Origin: Sphaerolaimus hirsutus
Taxonomy: Eukaryota; Nematoda; Chromadorea; Monhysterida; Sphaerolaimidae
Reading direction: 5' to 3'
NCBI GenBank assembly: GCA_964036195.1
Contig: OZ038458.1
Location: 25,929,832 to 25,993,831, forward strand
Length of the DNA stretch: 64,000 bases
The translations under genes and the position numbers were made by a program. This document shows positions 13,332 to 25,600 of the stretch, one piece after another. Position 1 is the first letter of the stretch. Each line of letters starts with the position of its first letter. The notes below the pieces were generated by a model. The model made no database searches. It worked only from the letters and a program-made list of their open reading frames with translations, and had not been told where the DNA came from.

Positions 13332-14471
13332 TAACGATGGCAAAAAAAGATTCGAAAATTCGAAAACATTTTCGAATTTTCCAATTTTTTTGGAATTTTC
13401 GAATTTTTATTTCACCCCTAGAAAAAACACTTAAAAATTGATTTATTTTTTTAAAAATTCAGGGAATTCAATGCAACAATACTCTTAAGTTCAACGTGTG
13501 AAATAAATCAACAATTGATACGCAGCGCGTATGAAAAAGGGAAACGTTAAGTGGCGTTTACACTTTCACGTGTGCCGACAAAAATTTTCTGGCTATCTTG
13601 TTATGAAAATTGAATATTTGTTGTGTCTGACATGTGTTTTTTGGAAGGCATTCAGCCCCAGGGAAAATGATGCCGCATTGTGCCTCACACACTAGTTTTC
13701 ACCATGACTTCAGTGAAAACTAGTCATGTAAAAGCGCCATGGCGCTGGCGCCTGGCGCTACTGCCAAAGCAAAAAGCGCTATGGTGCTTCTGGCACTTGG
13801 CGCCATTTTGCTCTGGCGCAATTGGCGATTGGCGCTAGGGGTCAGAAATGCGCCATAGCGCTTGGTGCCAAAGTTCTGGCGCTTTTCACATCACTAGTGA
13901 AAACTGAAAATTTTTCAAATGTAAATTAATCATCACAGTGGGATGATTCAATTTAATTTTAATAAATGAAAGTTTAAATTAAAAAATTTGAAAACAAAAA
14001 CACATTTAGCATACAATAACATACAGTAACCTAAATGTTGCCGTGATGTCATTTCAGTGTTCACCCATGTCACCATGAAAACTAGTGTGTGTAGGGCCAA
14101 TGTGCAAACATGCAATGCAGCACACTGGTCCCCATAACTCCTTCCTTCCACCATTTTTAATGCTTAATTATGGTGAAAAAAGGTATAAAAGTTTTCAAAA
14201 TATTAAAACAGTCCAAATTCTGTGTTTTAAGCTTCAGATTCAATATTCTTCAAAACAATTCAAAAAGTATTTAAAAAAATTCGAAAAATAGCCAAAAAAA
14301 TTCAAAAATTGCCAAAAAAGATTCGAAAATTTGAAATTCGAAAATAAAATTCGAAATTCGAAAATTATTTTGGAGAAAAATTAAAAAATTAGAAAATTCA
14401 TTTCAGAAAAAACACTTAAAAATTTAAATACTTTTTTTAAAGATAAATTTAAAGACTGTTTGCCATCGTCA
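13332..14471. mobile_element. hAT-type element, TAACGATGGC ends
   Basis: 1140 bp, 8-bp duplication ATGGTGAC (13324-13331, 14472-14479), right end diverged to GCCATCGTCA. It hosts the 176-bp GCGCC element at 13721-13896. Confidence 0.85.
13721..13896. mobile_element. hAT-type GCGCC miniature element
   Basis: 176 bp, ends TAGTCATGTAAAAGCGCC...GGCGCTTTTCACATCACTA, 8-bp duplication GTGAAAAC (13713-13720, 13897-13904). Confidence 0.87.
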
Positions 14472-15290
14472 ATGGTGACTGCCACACTGTGTTGCTAAGC
14501 TCTGTGATCAGCCAGGAATTTTTTAAGCTAGAACAGGAGATGGTAGTGCAAATGGGAAACTGTGGTATGTATTTATTTTAGCCACAGTTTTGCATCCATT
14601 GCCAGCCACTTGGAAATGGAGGTAGACAAACTAGTCAGTGGGGGTTAGTGATGTAAAAAGCGCCAGACTTTTGGCGCCAAGCGCCAAAAGCGCCATGGCG
14701 CTTTTGGCATGTGAGCGCCAAGCGCCAATGGCGCCAAAGCGAAATAGCGCCAAGCGCCAAAAGCGCCATGGCGCTTTTCTAGAACACGGCGCCAAGCGCC
14801 AATGGCGCCAGAGGATGTTGGCGCCAAGCGCCAATAGCGCCAGCGCCAAAAATTTTTGCTGCCTAAAAGGCAGCCATGCTAATGCAGGTATTGGTTAGGT
14901 CCTGTCGGTTAGGTTTTGTAGTAGGTTAAGTAGGTTATGTAGGCTAAGGGTGCTGAGCACTGATGAGTAACGATGGCAAAAAAAGATTCGAAAATTCGAA
15001 AACATTTTCGAATTTTCGAACTTTTTCAGAATTTTCGAATTTTTATTTCACCCCTAGAAAAAAAAATTAAAAATCGATTTATTTTTCAAAAAATTCAAAA
15101 ATTCGAAAATTCAAAAATAGTTTTTGAATTTTTCAGGAAATTCAAGGCAACAAAACACACCGTTATGTTCAACGTAATCAATAAATCGACAATTGATACG
15201 CGGCGCGTATGGAAAAGCGAAACGTAACAAAAAAAAACGTTGAAATGTCATCCACGGCAGAAGAGGCGGACTTTGACATATCCGTTTTTA

Positions 15291-15848
15291 TACTGTATTT
15301 CCTCGAAATATCCCCCCTCGAAATACCCCCTCAAAATTTACGCTATTAATTTATTAACCCCCCTCGAAATACCCCCCCCCAATTTGGTGTATAGAGAATG
15401 TAAAGCAGTATTTGTGATCTGGGAAACACAGAACACACATTAAAAACAATGAGTGTGTTGTGTAGAACAGGGTTTGTACCATAGGCGGCGCAAGGTCCCA
15501 ATTTGTGCTTGTGACATTCACAATCGCATTGGCCAAAATTTGACCTTGTGACACTTTTTACTAGGTAAACTAGGTATTTCTGCTTGTGACACCGAAAATT
15601 CCGCTTGTGACATTCACAAGCGCACAAGCACTTACGCCGCCTATGGTTTGTACCATCTACAAACTTATATAAGTATATAGAGTCTTAAAAAAGACTATTT
15701 TTGTAGCATTTTTTGACATCTGTGATTCTTGACTACAAACAACAATTTATACTGGGATTTCGAAAAATTTCTGGCAAAATTATACACACCCCTCGAAATA
15801 CCGACCCTCGTTTAACCCCCCCCCCCCCTCTGAAAATATAATACAGTA
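15291..15848. mobile_element. TA-target MITE containing a Mutator-like MITE
   Basis: TA-CTGTATTTCCTCGAAATATC at left, decayed right end ATAATACAG-TA. Confidence 0.65.
15481..15644. mobile_element. Mutator-like MITE, ATAGGCGGCG ends
   Basis: 164 bp, ends ATAGGCGGCGCAAG...TTACGCCGCCTAT, 10-bp duplication GGTTTGTACC (15471-15480, 15645-15654). Target length and GC-rich tips suit Mutator-type elements. Confidence 0.8.
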
Positions 15849-16970
15849 TTTGATGCCAATTTTGTATTTTATGCTGATATTTTATTTGACGCCAATTTTT
15901 AAATCGTTGTTTTTATTGCCTTCACTCTGTTGGTGAATTAAATGTATCAATGTGTGAATTAAATGGAGAAGCAGCACACTGGTCTGCATAACTCCTTCCA
16001 CCATTTTTAATGCTAATTTATGGTAAAAATAAGGTTATAACAACTGAGCAGAACATGAAGACAGTCCAAATTCTGTGTTTAAAGCTTCAGATTCAATATT
16101 TTTCCAAAAAGATTCGAAAATTATTTGAAAAAATTCGAAAACTAGCCAAAAAAATTCGAAAATTGCCAAAAAAGATTTGAAAATTTGAAATTCGAAAATT
16201 ATTTTGAAGAAAAATTCGAAAATTCAAAAATTCATTTCAGAAAAAACACTTAAAAATTTAAATACTTTTTTTTTGACTGTTTGCCACCGTTACTGATGAG
16301 ACCCTGGCCCCCGCCCCAAAATCATCCCCTGTCTGTTCGAAAGGGTCGAAACAGGTTTTTCTGTCTGGAGGTGCATGGGAGTGCACCATGTGATTCTTAC
16401 AGACATCTGTTGGATATCTATTTACTTTGGGTCCTCTACAGTTTGAAGCATTCAGACATTTTACCATTGTATTTATCTTTTTATTCAACAACAACAAAAC
16501 TTAATTTTCAACACAATGCAATACTATGCATTTGATCGTCACTCGTCGGCTCGTGAGCAAGATTTGAATTGGGATGGGAACCATTAGGCCCATTTTTGGG
16601 GAATGTTTTTGAATATCCTTGCAAAATAAGCAAGTGTAGGGTTTGTTCTTCCTGGAATACATGTGCAGTAACACATTTACTTGTGAAAATTTTGCACACA
16701 AGGTCTTTTAACATAAAATAATAATATATTTTTTGAACTCCTTGGCGCGTTTTTGGCGCTTTTTAAAATGCCAGCGCCAAGCGCCAATGGCGCCACGGCA
16801 TCATAGCGCCAAGCGCCAAAAGCGCCATGGCGCTTTTCCGTAGCACAGCGCCAAGCGTCAATGGCGCCACAGCAAAAAGGCGCCAAGCGCCAAAAGCGCC
16901 ATGGCGCTTTTTGCTTTGGCGCTAGCGCCAGGCGCCAGCGCCATGGCGCTTTTACATCACTAGTGGGGGT

Positions 16971-17690
16971 ATTTGGTGTGTAAATTTGAGGGTTTGGCGT
17001 TGCTCTATTGGGGAGAACAGTTGACCCAACTGTCATGTAATGTGCAAGTATTTTGTATGGAAGAATGTTTGAAGTGCTTAACTTTTGATAGGGAATAGAT
17101 ATTGAAATAATTTTTTGGCATAGTAATTATGTGTGTCATAAATAAGTATATGATAGCATGTTAAAAAATGTTTCCATATAAGTCAAATCAGCATAAGGAA
17201 TTTAGACACCACTGATAACTTTGAAGTGCTATAACTTTTGATTGGAAAGAGATATGGAAATGATTTTTGGGCCAGATGAATTCATTTTGTCTAAAGTATA
17301 TGATAGCACATTCAGAAAAAAAGATTTTTCATGTTGAGAAACGGGTCAAAAAAGCATAGGGAATTTAGACGTCACTAATCCGACCTCAAAAATAGAATCT
17401 ACAGGTTGTACCTATCATTCTAAGTGTTGAACGATCCAAAACGGCCCAGAAACGCCGGTCGAGTTATCAACTCAATCATCAAAATCAGCCATTTTTATTA
17501 TTTTCATCGACCACCTTTTTATGGACCCCCTTATCTCTGGCCAGAGGGATTATTCAAGCAAACAAATTTTTTTACTAGTAGCCCCAACCTCAAACCCCAA
17601 CATACTCGAATGGCATCAAAATTGGGCAAGAGACAAGTCACTGGGAGGCGACAAAATTGTTTTTGAACCACTGCCTCTCATTTCTCTATT
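16971..17690. repeat. Non-coding interior with a two-copy repeat of about 150 bp
   Basis: A block TTTGAAGTGCT...ACTTTTGAT...GGAATTTAGAC occurs at about 17068-17210 and 17218-17370, moderately diverged. No gene seen. Confidence 0.5.
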
Positions 17691-17904
17691 GTGAAAAGTC
17701 CCAACTATTCTGCACGGTAGTGTATAATGTCCATGAAAAGTTGTAAACTTGTATCATCATCCATTCTCATGTACCTAATCATTTTTCCAGTGAATTTTCC
17801 ACGATTTAATTTTACGTTATGTGTGTAGCTGTAATACCGGCTTTATACTCGCACAACCTGCGCAAGGTTGGTGTACTATTGGCGAGGACACATTATTGGA
17901 GACC

Positions 17905-18272
17905 TGGGGCCAATTCTGCAAAAAGTGAAGTGAAAAAAAGAAGTGAAAAAAGAAAAGAAAAAAGAAGTGAAAAAAGAAGTGAAAAAGAAGTGAAAAAAGA
18001 AGTGGAAAAGGAAGTGGAAAAGGAAGTGGAATCTTCTTTTGAATTGCGTAACATTTTCACTTTCAAAGTTCCGACGTAAGCGAACAATTGGCTCGTTTCC
18101 CACTAAATCATCACTACCACTGTCAGAAACAATGCTTTCTAAGTCCGAACTCATCCTTTGCGTTTTTATTTTTTCCTTATTTTCCACTTCTTTTTTCACT
18201 TCTTTTTTCACTTCTTTTTTACTTCCTATTTTCCACTTCTTTTTTCACTTGACTTTTGCGGAATTGGCCCCT
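17905..18272. mobile_element. GAAGTG-repeat foldback MITE
   Basis: Ends GGGGCCAATTCTGCAAAAAG and complement. Arms are tandem GAAGTGAAAAAA, so it folds completely. Apparent Lys/Ser or Phe-rich frames are repeats. Confidence 0.7.
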
Positions 18273-18717
18273 GCCCTGGCGCACAATTAGAGAATTTACG
18301 GTATGTGTGTGCCCAGCAATCAGCATGCATGCCGGGTTTATGTGCGTAATAGGCCTGGCCAGTTAAGCATGACTCTGTTTGAAAATTCAAAGCATTACAG
18401 TTTCAGCATATAACCCCCTAATAGGGTCTAGTTCCCAGTTGCCACCATGGTCCAGAAGTGAGGGTGCTTGTGTTTGTCTTCTATGAGAGGCACACATTTT
18501 GCACTCTTTTGTTTATTGCTGTTTGTAAACACCTGCCCACACAAGTCTGGCCACTATTTTTGATTTCACTTTGGGTGCTTATCTCCAGTTGTGGGCAGGG
18601 TGGAAAGCTAATAAACACCTTCCCGGACAAGTTCACCACCCATTGTTTTATTTCACTTAAGATACAATATCTCTCGCTATGGGAGTGGTATAAACCTAAT
18701 ATTTGGTGGGTATATAG

Positions 18718-19558
18718 CAGAGTTGGAAAAACGTATTTACGTTTACCCGAAATACCCGGTTATTCGGGTATTTATACTTACGTTTACGTTTACGTTTTCC
18801 AAAAATACCATTACGTTTTGTTACGTTTTCCTAGGCACAATTACCTGGGTACCAGAGAAAACGTAAAAATCCAGCTACACGAAACCACGCGTCTGTAAAA
18901 TGTGCTCTATTACCGCAGTCACATATTGATTTTGTGTAAATAGTTATACCACTGCACCTAAATAATGCCAATTAAGTTGTGTAATTGTCTTCTTGACAGT
19001 GAAAATATTGTAAATAAATGCAACCAATGAATTGTAAATGTAATCAATGTGTCAATTTTGGAATATGAACAATGTCTAGGAATGTGTTACCTATAAATAC
19101 AAGCAGAAAAGTGGAATGTGTGTGTGTGTATTTCTGTTGTGGATTTTACAATCATTCGCTGTTTTATTCATATCCTGCTGAAGTTTTGCAGTAATGTAAT
19201 TTTTTATGAAGAAGTGTGCTAATCCATGTGTTTGCTAAACTGCATGGCCATCAGCACCAACATTTAAATAAACAAATAGACCAACGTTTAAATAAGATTT
19301 TGTTGTTTGCTATGAAACGTAAGTGAAAAATGTGGATAGAAATTATGTATACATTGCTGAAAATGTCACAACAATGGTTTTTTCAGAAGCTCTGCTCATA
19401 TGGGGCACTTTTTGGAATTTTTACGTTTACGTTTTATTTTACATTTTCCCTGGTATTTTAAAAATACCTTACGTTTTAGTATTTATACTTTTGATTTGGA
19501 AAAGGTATTTACGTTTACGTTTACGTTTTTCAAAAATACCAGTATTTGTACAACTCTG
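18718..19558. mobile_element. hAT-type element, CAGAGTTG ends
   Basis: 841 bp, ends CAGAGTTGG...CAACTCTG, 8-bp duplication GTATATAG (18710-18717, 19559-19566). The related foldback copy at about 60190-60210 shows the empty site (GGTGGGTATATAGTCCC). Confidence 0.87.
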
Positions 19559-21410
19559 GTATATAGTCTTACAACATCTCCTATTAGGACTCCTAACACC
19601 CTGTTACTCCGAATCAATGGAGGAAGGTGCGGCGACTCACTACAGGGTGGGTCGCCCTATATGCAAACATTTTCTGTGGCTTTTTCGGTGTCCCAAACAA
19701 GTTCACCACCAACTTGATTAGCAACACTACGAGGGCCATATCTCCAGCTGTGAGGGCGATAGAAAGCTGTAATTTGGGGGTTGCTTTGCAAACAACCCCC
19801 TCTCACAATACACCAGTGGGTGGCCGCCAACGACCCACTACAGCATGGGTCGCCACTTATAAATGTGTTCATTTTTTACAAACAACTCAAGTCTCCCAAA
19901 CAAGTTCTCCACCCAACTGCATTGTAAAAAAATGTTGTGAGAACAAACCTGATATAAAATTGAATCAGATTTGCACCTTAGTTCTGCTCATTACAAAGTT
20001 TTCAGTAGGGCACCCACCCTGTCCCATAAATGGCAGACTGAAAATTTCACTTAAAACCAATTTTTTGTTTCATACTTAAGAAGTTGGTTTACAAAGTTCA
20101 CTAGGGGAGGGTCTAAATAAACACTGTACTCAAATACAATTTTTAACACAATAGGTTTTGCATCAATTTTAGCAGTGAGGGTGAAAATTTCCATAATTCA
20201 CATTTTCATGACTCAAAGGGTTCAAGTAAAAATAATAAGGAAAATGCCTCTTCCCACCCTACCCAATCAATGTGAACTTTCCATAAAAATAACAAAATTG
20301 TGAAAATTTCCATAACATAAATGATCTCTCAGGTGGGATTAAAAACTGTTTGAAAAACACAGAAAATTTTGGTAAAAATAAGAAAATTGGTGTGAAAAAC
20401 ATCCTCACATTGCCCCCAAAGGTAACCAAAGAGAGTGGGCCATGTGGGTTGTGAGGATCACATTGTAGGGGAATTTCCACCCTGTGTACGGTGCTACACA
20501 GGATTGGAAATTCAACATAAACAGGCATTTTTCTACAAGAGCACCGTTAACCAAGCTTTACCGGAACAAAAAAAGAGGCACCGACCAAAGTCATTTCCGG
20601 GCAGTCTTTTTTCGCCAACATCGCTTCCCTTTTCTTGTACAGCATGGCCACGTAGCGCTCCGAGATGCGGGGCTCCTTGTTCACCTGCTTCGCCGGCACG
20701 TTCCCAGCGTCCAAATGTGTAGATTTACGCTTTCCGCCTTTAGTCGCCGGTGCAGCAGTAGTCGTCATTCTGGGAGGAGTGCGATGAAGTGATTTTTTCG
20801 ATGAAGTGAAGTGATGTACGTTTTTCAAAAATACCAGTATTTGTACAACTCTGGTATATAGTCTTACAACATCTCCTATTAGGACTCCTAACACCCTGCT
20901 ACTCCGAATCAATGGAGGAAGGTGCGGCGACTCACTACAGGGTGGGTCGCCCTATATGCAAACATTTTCTGTGGCTTTTTCGGTGTCCCAAACAAGTTCA
21001 CCACCAACTTGATTAGCAACACTACGAGGGCCATATCTCCAGCTGTGAGGGCGATAGAAAGCTGTAATTTGGGGGTTGCTTTGCAAACAACCCCCTTCAC
21101 AATACACCAGTGGGTGGCCGCCAACGACCCACTACAGCATGGGTCGCCACTTATAAATGTGTTCATTTTTTACAAACAACTCAAGTCTCCCAAACAAGTT
21201 CTCCACCCAACTGCATTGTAAAAAAATGTTGTGAGAACAAACCTGATATAAAATTGAATCAGATTTGGACCTTAGTTCTGCTCATTACAAAGTTTTCAGT
21301 AGGGCACCCACCCTGTCCCATAAATGGCAGACTGAAAATTTCACTTAAAACCAATTTTTTGTTTCATACTTAAGAAGTTGGTTTACAAAGTTCACTAGGG
21401 GAGGGTCTAA
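19524..21410 (+). repeat. 593-bp near-identical direct repeats flanking 700 bp
   Basis: 19524-20116 and 20817-21410 differ by only a few bases (for example CTGTTACTCC/CTGCTACTCC and one 1-bp indel). The first 42 bp of each copy is the end of the CAGAGTTG hAT element. The 700 bp between contain the putative exon at 20562-20768. Confidence 0.85.
20562..20768 (-). CDS. Possible first coding exon of an unknown gene
   Basis: Minus-strand frame of exactly 69 codons from ATG (MTTTAAPATKGGKRK...) to a donor-like VP|GTAAAG in phase 0. It is Lys/Arg/Ala-rich and reads like a real coding exon: GC-rich, balanced codons, unlike the AT-rich surroundings (PRISERYVAML, KKREAMLAKKDCPEMTL). No domain is recognised and no downstream exon was found. 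It lies in the 700 bp between two copies of a 593-bp direct repeat, so it could be a captured gene piece. It could also be an exon of a real gene nested in the transporter locus. Confidence 0.35.
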
Positions 21411-22530
21411 GGTTCAAAGTTATGTAAACAACATAACCTCTAAAATACCTGCATAACGAAATTTATTTGGGGTGAGTGAAAAAGTAAAAATTTTGTCAAA
21501 TTTTGTTCCTGTCATGTTGTGATTATGACATCATAATATTCACCCCAAATAAATTTCCTTATGGACACATTTTAGAGGTCATGTTGTTTACGTAACTTTG
21601 AACCTTGGACCCTTCCCTAGTGAACTTTGTAAACCAACTTTTAAAATGTGAAACAAAAAATTGGTTTAAAGTGAAATTTTCGCTCTGCTGTTTTTGGGAC
21701 GGGGTGGGTGCCCTACTGAAAAAAATTTTATAAGCAGAACTAGAGTTCGAATCTGACTCAATTTTATATTAGGTATCTTCTTACAACATTTTTTAAAATG
21801 GAGCTTGGTGGCAAACTTGTTTGGGACACTTGGGTTGTTTTGAAAAAAATGAACAACTGTACATACAGTAACGCATACCGTAGTGGATCGCTGGCAGGCA
21901 CCCCCACTGGTGTATTGTAAGGGGGGTTGTTGGCAAGACACCCCCCAAATTTCAGCTTTATACCAGCCTCACAGCTGGAGATATGACCCTCGAAGTGTAG
22001 CTAATCAAGTGGGTGGTGAACTTGTTTGGGACACCAAAAAAAATTGGTGCATATAGGGCAACCCACCCTGTAGTGAGTCGCCCCACCTCCCCCCATTGAA
22101 GTAAAGTAGGGGGGTGTTACAACTTTATATATTCAAAGTTTCAGCTTTATAACACCCCCATAGATGGAGATTTTACAACCGAAGTGAAAAAAAAATGGGT
22201 GGTGAACTTGTCCGGGAAGGTGTTCACTTAGTTGGTGTGTAGGTGTAACCCACGACTACTCCTCATGAATAGAACGGACCGCAGCAACTGACTACAGGGT
22301 TGGTTGCTGTATAGGTAAATTTTTTTTTGGCATTTTCCCTGTGTCACATACAGGTCTGTCCCACACTTTATTTGTTATACTACAGTTTGAAAAAGGTGCA
22401 CACAGCACCGATGGCACCACAAGAAGAGGGCACCATGGCATGGTGCCCCTTGGCACCCTGAAATGACACCAGCACCATTGCCGTATGAATCGCGAGGCGT
22501 GCCTCTTAAGCAATGCCACTGCCCCAACAG

Positions 22531-22685
22531 GATATTCTTCCATGAAACACCGATGTGGCTGATTGGCCAGGGAGACTGTGCTGGAGCGGTGGCTGTGCTC
22601 CAGTCGGTGTGCAATCGCTGGAATGGCAGGCAGATACCCACTGAGCAGCTGGAGCACTTTGTCCACACGCAAATCGCTCACAGAG
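22531..22685 (+). CDS. SLC22-type gene exon: cytoplasmic loop after span 6
   Basis: Begins after a CCCCAACAG acceptor and reads IFFHETPMWLIGQGDC..., then RWNGRQIPTEQLEHF. This matches the family pattern ESPRWL-sRGr-eA...Ng...P, which opens the large cytoplasmic loop of SLC22 proteins. The likely donor is AGAG|GTCACA. A MITE with GGGGCC ends begins only about 7 bp further on, so the intron start is squeezed between exon and transposon. If the donor is not used, the frame runs on into the MITE and stops at 22723. Confidence 0.7.
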
Positions 22686-25600
22686 GTCACACCCAGGGGC
22701 CCATTCCGCTAAAAGTCTACTGAAAACAACAAGTGCAAAATAGGAAGAGAAAAGCGAAGTGAAAAAGAAGTGAAAAAGAAGTGGAAAAAAAAAATATTAT
22801 TATTAAATTATTTTTATTTATTTTGCACTTCTTTTTTCACTTCTTTTTCCACGTCTTTTTATAGTTCTTTTTCCAGTTCTTTGTCCACTTCTTTTTCCAG
22901 TTCTTTGTCCACTTCTTTTTCCACTTCACTTTTTGCGGAATTGGCCCCTGGTCACATTTTGGTTTTGAATCCATTTTTAGTAGTGCCATTCACAGAGTTT
23001 TGATGTGACAACATATTTGAGGCATCCAATTCCAAAAGGTAACAAGTTTACATTTTGGAAATTTTACGTTAGGCCTGAAAAGCTGAAAATGTCATTTGGG
23101 GATGCTACTGCACATTTCCCATAAACTTTTTTGACCTCACATACCCTTTTCTCATATTGTGAAATTTGACACTTATGGTAAAAAAATGCAAAACTCTTGG
23201 GCAAGAAGTTGAAGAGTCTACCTTGTGTAGCCATTTTTATAGCGGAAAGAAAACAAAAAATGTGAAAACCTCGAAAGTCCACAATGGGCAGCAATTTCTT
23301 AAAGTTGACAAGTTCATAAATTACCCATAAAGCAGATTTATCAGGGTCAGGAACAAAAATGTTGTCACATGCAAGAAGTCAACAAATCCATTTCCCTTCC
23401 AAAACTGTTATACACATGGGATTTTATGGACACACCATATGGACACATATTTTATGGACATTCACATATTTATGTTGAGAGTGGGGGCAGAACATTTGTC
23501 ACTTTATCGTCAACATTTGGAACTTAATGTTGGGCATGAGCGAGCACTATTGGACACAGCATGGGCTGTAAATTTGACATGAAACGCAAAATGCAATCTA
23601 CTCAAAATTACATGTTGTGGACTTCTTAGCTTTCAGAACTAGGTGCCTCATTTACATTGCACAACTGGATGTACATTTTTACTGCAAATGTGTGAATACT
23701 AACGATGGCAAAAAAAGATTCGAAAATTCGAAAACATTTTCGAATTTTTGAATTTTTCCGGAATTTTCGAATTTTTATTTCACCCCTAGAAAAAACACTT
23801 AAAAATCGATTTATTTTTCAAAAAATTCGAAAATTCGAAAATTCGAAAATACTTTTCGAATTTTTCAGGCAATTCAAGGCACTCTTAAGTTCAACGTACT
23901 AAATACATATTTACAACGAAAATTGATACGCGGTGCTTATGAAAAAGCGAAACAAAACAGAAAAAAGGTCCAAAAACGTTGAAATGTAAACTGCCCTGTA
24001 AAATGTGAAATGTCATGCAAAGTGTCAAAAGTTATGAAAATGCCCTGGAAAAATGGCAAACATATTTGACATTTTCCACAGCATTTCCATGACTTTAGAC
24101 ACTTTGCATAACATTTGACATTTCACAGAGCATTTTACGGGTGTCTGGGACTGCACATAGGAACTGCACATATTTATAAGTAAAAGAGATGTGATCAAAG
24201 ATATACTTCAGCGGCAGTACACTTTACAATGAAACCTACCATATCCCATCTGAATAAAAGAACAAACATAAAAAAATTTCATCATATTAATCAAATTGCT
24301 TTGATAAATATGATGGAAAAAATTTTTGTTTGTTCTTTTTTTCAGATGGGTTATGGTAGATTTCATTGTAGGTGCAATGTCGCTGGAGTATAAGAGTGGT
24401 TTTGAGTATTGGTTTGAGAGGTACCCATATTTCGTGCAGTTAGCACCGTATGCACTGAGTACGCTCAGTGTGCTATACTCGGGCGAAATTACAGCCTACA
24501 TTTTTCTGGTGGTAACACTCCATCATGACGTCATAACCGCAGTCCGCAGTGAACTTACGGCTGACTGAACTGGTTCGGAGTCAGGATGAAATGGAGTGCA
24601 GTGGTGAATCAGTTCACAAGTTTTCAGTTGGCTGTCTATCAGTTTGCTTCATATAAATCATATCTATTTGTAGATAAGCATGTCTGCCAAGTATAGCCAC
24701 TTCCAAAACAGTACAAATTCTGTGTTTAAAGCTTCAGATTCAATATTTTTCCAAAAAAATTCAAAAATTATTTGAAAAAATTCGAAAAATGGCCAAAAAA
24801 ATTCGAAAATTGCCAAAAAAGATTTGAAAATTAAATTCGAAATTTGATAATTAATTTCAGGAAAAATTCGAAAATTCGAAAATTCATTTTGGAAAAAACA
24901 CTTAAAAATTTAAATACTTTTTTTTGGAGGGTTTGCCATCGTTAGTGAATACTGCCTCAATATTCTGTAGGATATTCCTTCATATTCAGCAGGATAAAGC
25001 AGGATCTTCTCATGGATCCTCATTCCGGTTTTATGGTATTATACATTTTCACAATCATAAACAGGGTGCACGCCAGGTCCGCCACCAAAATTCTGAGTCG
25101 GTGCCGGACGCCATATCTCCAGTTGTAGTGGGGGGATTTATTCGAAATTTTGAGGAAATATACTCGATCGAAACCCACCCACTACTATATACGGGCTGGG
25201 GAGGGTCGGCGAACCACCTGAGTGTGGGTCGCCACTACAACTGGAGATATGGCGTCCGGCACCGACTCAGAATTTGGGTGGCGGACCTGGCGTGCACCCT
25301 GTTTACTACTGACCTACAAAAAGATCGATTTTGGGATATCATGATTAGGGTTGGCAAAATCTTAGAAAAAAATAAAGTGGAAAATTAAAGAATAAAATGG
25401 AAAATTAATAAAATAAAAATACAATTTTACTAAAACCAACCACCCTGATCATGATTGAAAGTTTGGGTATGCAATACCCATATTTACATGGGTATCAGGC
25501 ATGAAAATTTTGGGTATGGCTATTTGTGGGATATTGTTGGGTATTCACCTGCATGGTCTTTGGCACAAAACAATCTACCGTATTTCCTCGAAATACCCCC

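Larger units (their letters stand above)
14968..16292. mobile_element. hAT-type element, TAACGATGGC ends
   Basis: 1325 bp, 8-bp duplication CTGATGAG (14960-14967, 16293-16300). It hosts a TA-target MITE (15291-15848), which in turn hosts a Mutator-like MITE. Confidence 0.87.
14646..16962. mobile_element. hAT-type GCGCC element split by another hAT
   Basis: 2317 bp, ends TAGTGATGTAAAAAGCGCC and GCGCTTTTACATCACTA. The 8-bp duplication GTGGGGGT (14638-14645, 16963-16970) proves that the two GC-rich blocks 1.9 kb apart are one element. Confidence 0.85.
11417..17842. mobile_element. PIF/Harbinger-like element with about 150-bp inverted repeats, heavily nested
   Basis: Ends AGCCGGTATTACAGCTACAC and its complement, flanked by TTA (11414-11416, 17843-17845). 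The inverted repeats continue through CATGGACATT and the ACTACTGTGCAGAA block (13009-13040; 17690-17725) once a 1.47-kb insertion in the left arm is removed. No transposase survives. The class is inferred from the TTA target only. Confidence 0.6.
11072..18303. mobile_element. TA-target MITE of a second family (CCGTAAATTCTCTAAT), split by nested elements
   Basis: Left end TA-CCGTAAATTCTCTAAT at 11072, right end ATTAGAGAATTTACGG-TA at 18303. The compact form is 31217-31607. The split is caused by the Harbinger-like element 11417-17842 and the GAAGTG-repeat element 17905-18272. Confidence 0.75.
18617..22222. mobile_element. Foldback element (TAAACACCTTCCCGG ends), rearranged copy
   Basis: Ends ACACCTTCCCGGACAAG at left and CTTGTCCGGGAAGGTGT at right. 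Relative of the compact copy at 60101-61556. Enlarged by an hAT element (18718-19558) and by a duplication with intervening DNA (20117-21410). Confidence 0.65.

Noticed and set aside
13009-17725. A separate Tc1/mariner element bounded by ACTACTGTGCAGAA...AGTTGGGAC
   Set aside because: The similarity continues outward through CATGGACATT to the CCGGTATTAC tips, so this block is better read as part of the longer Harbinger-like inverted repeat. A nested mariner remains possible.
17819-18290. Lys/Ser/Glu-rich and Phe-rich frames
   Set aside because: Tandem GAAGTGAAAAAA arms of a foldback MITE; composition follows from the repeat.
24326-24568. 80-codon plus-strand frame considered as a missing transporter exon
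   Set aside because: It lies inside an hAT element, starts within an inverted repeat, and does not contain the expected family motifs.
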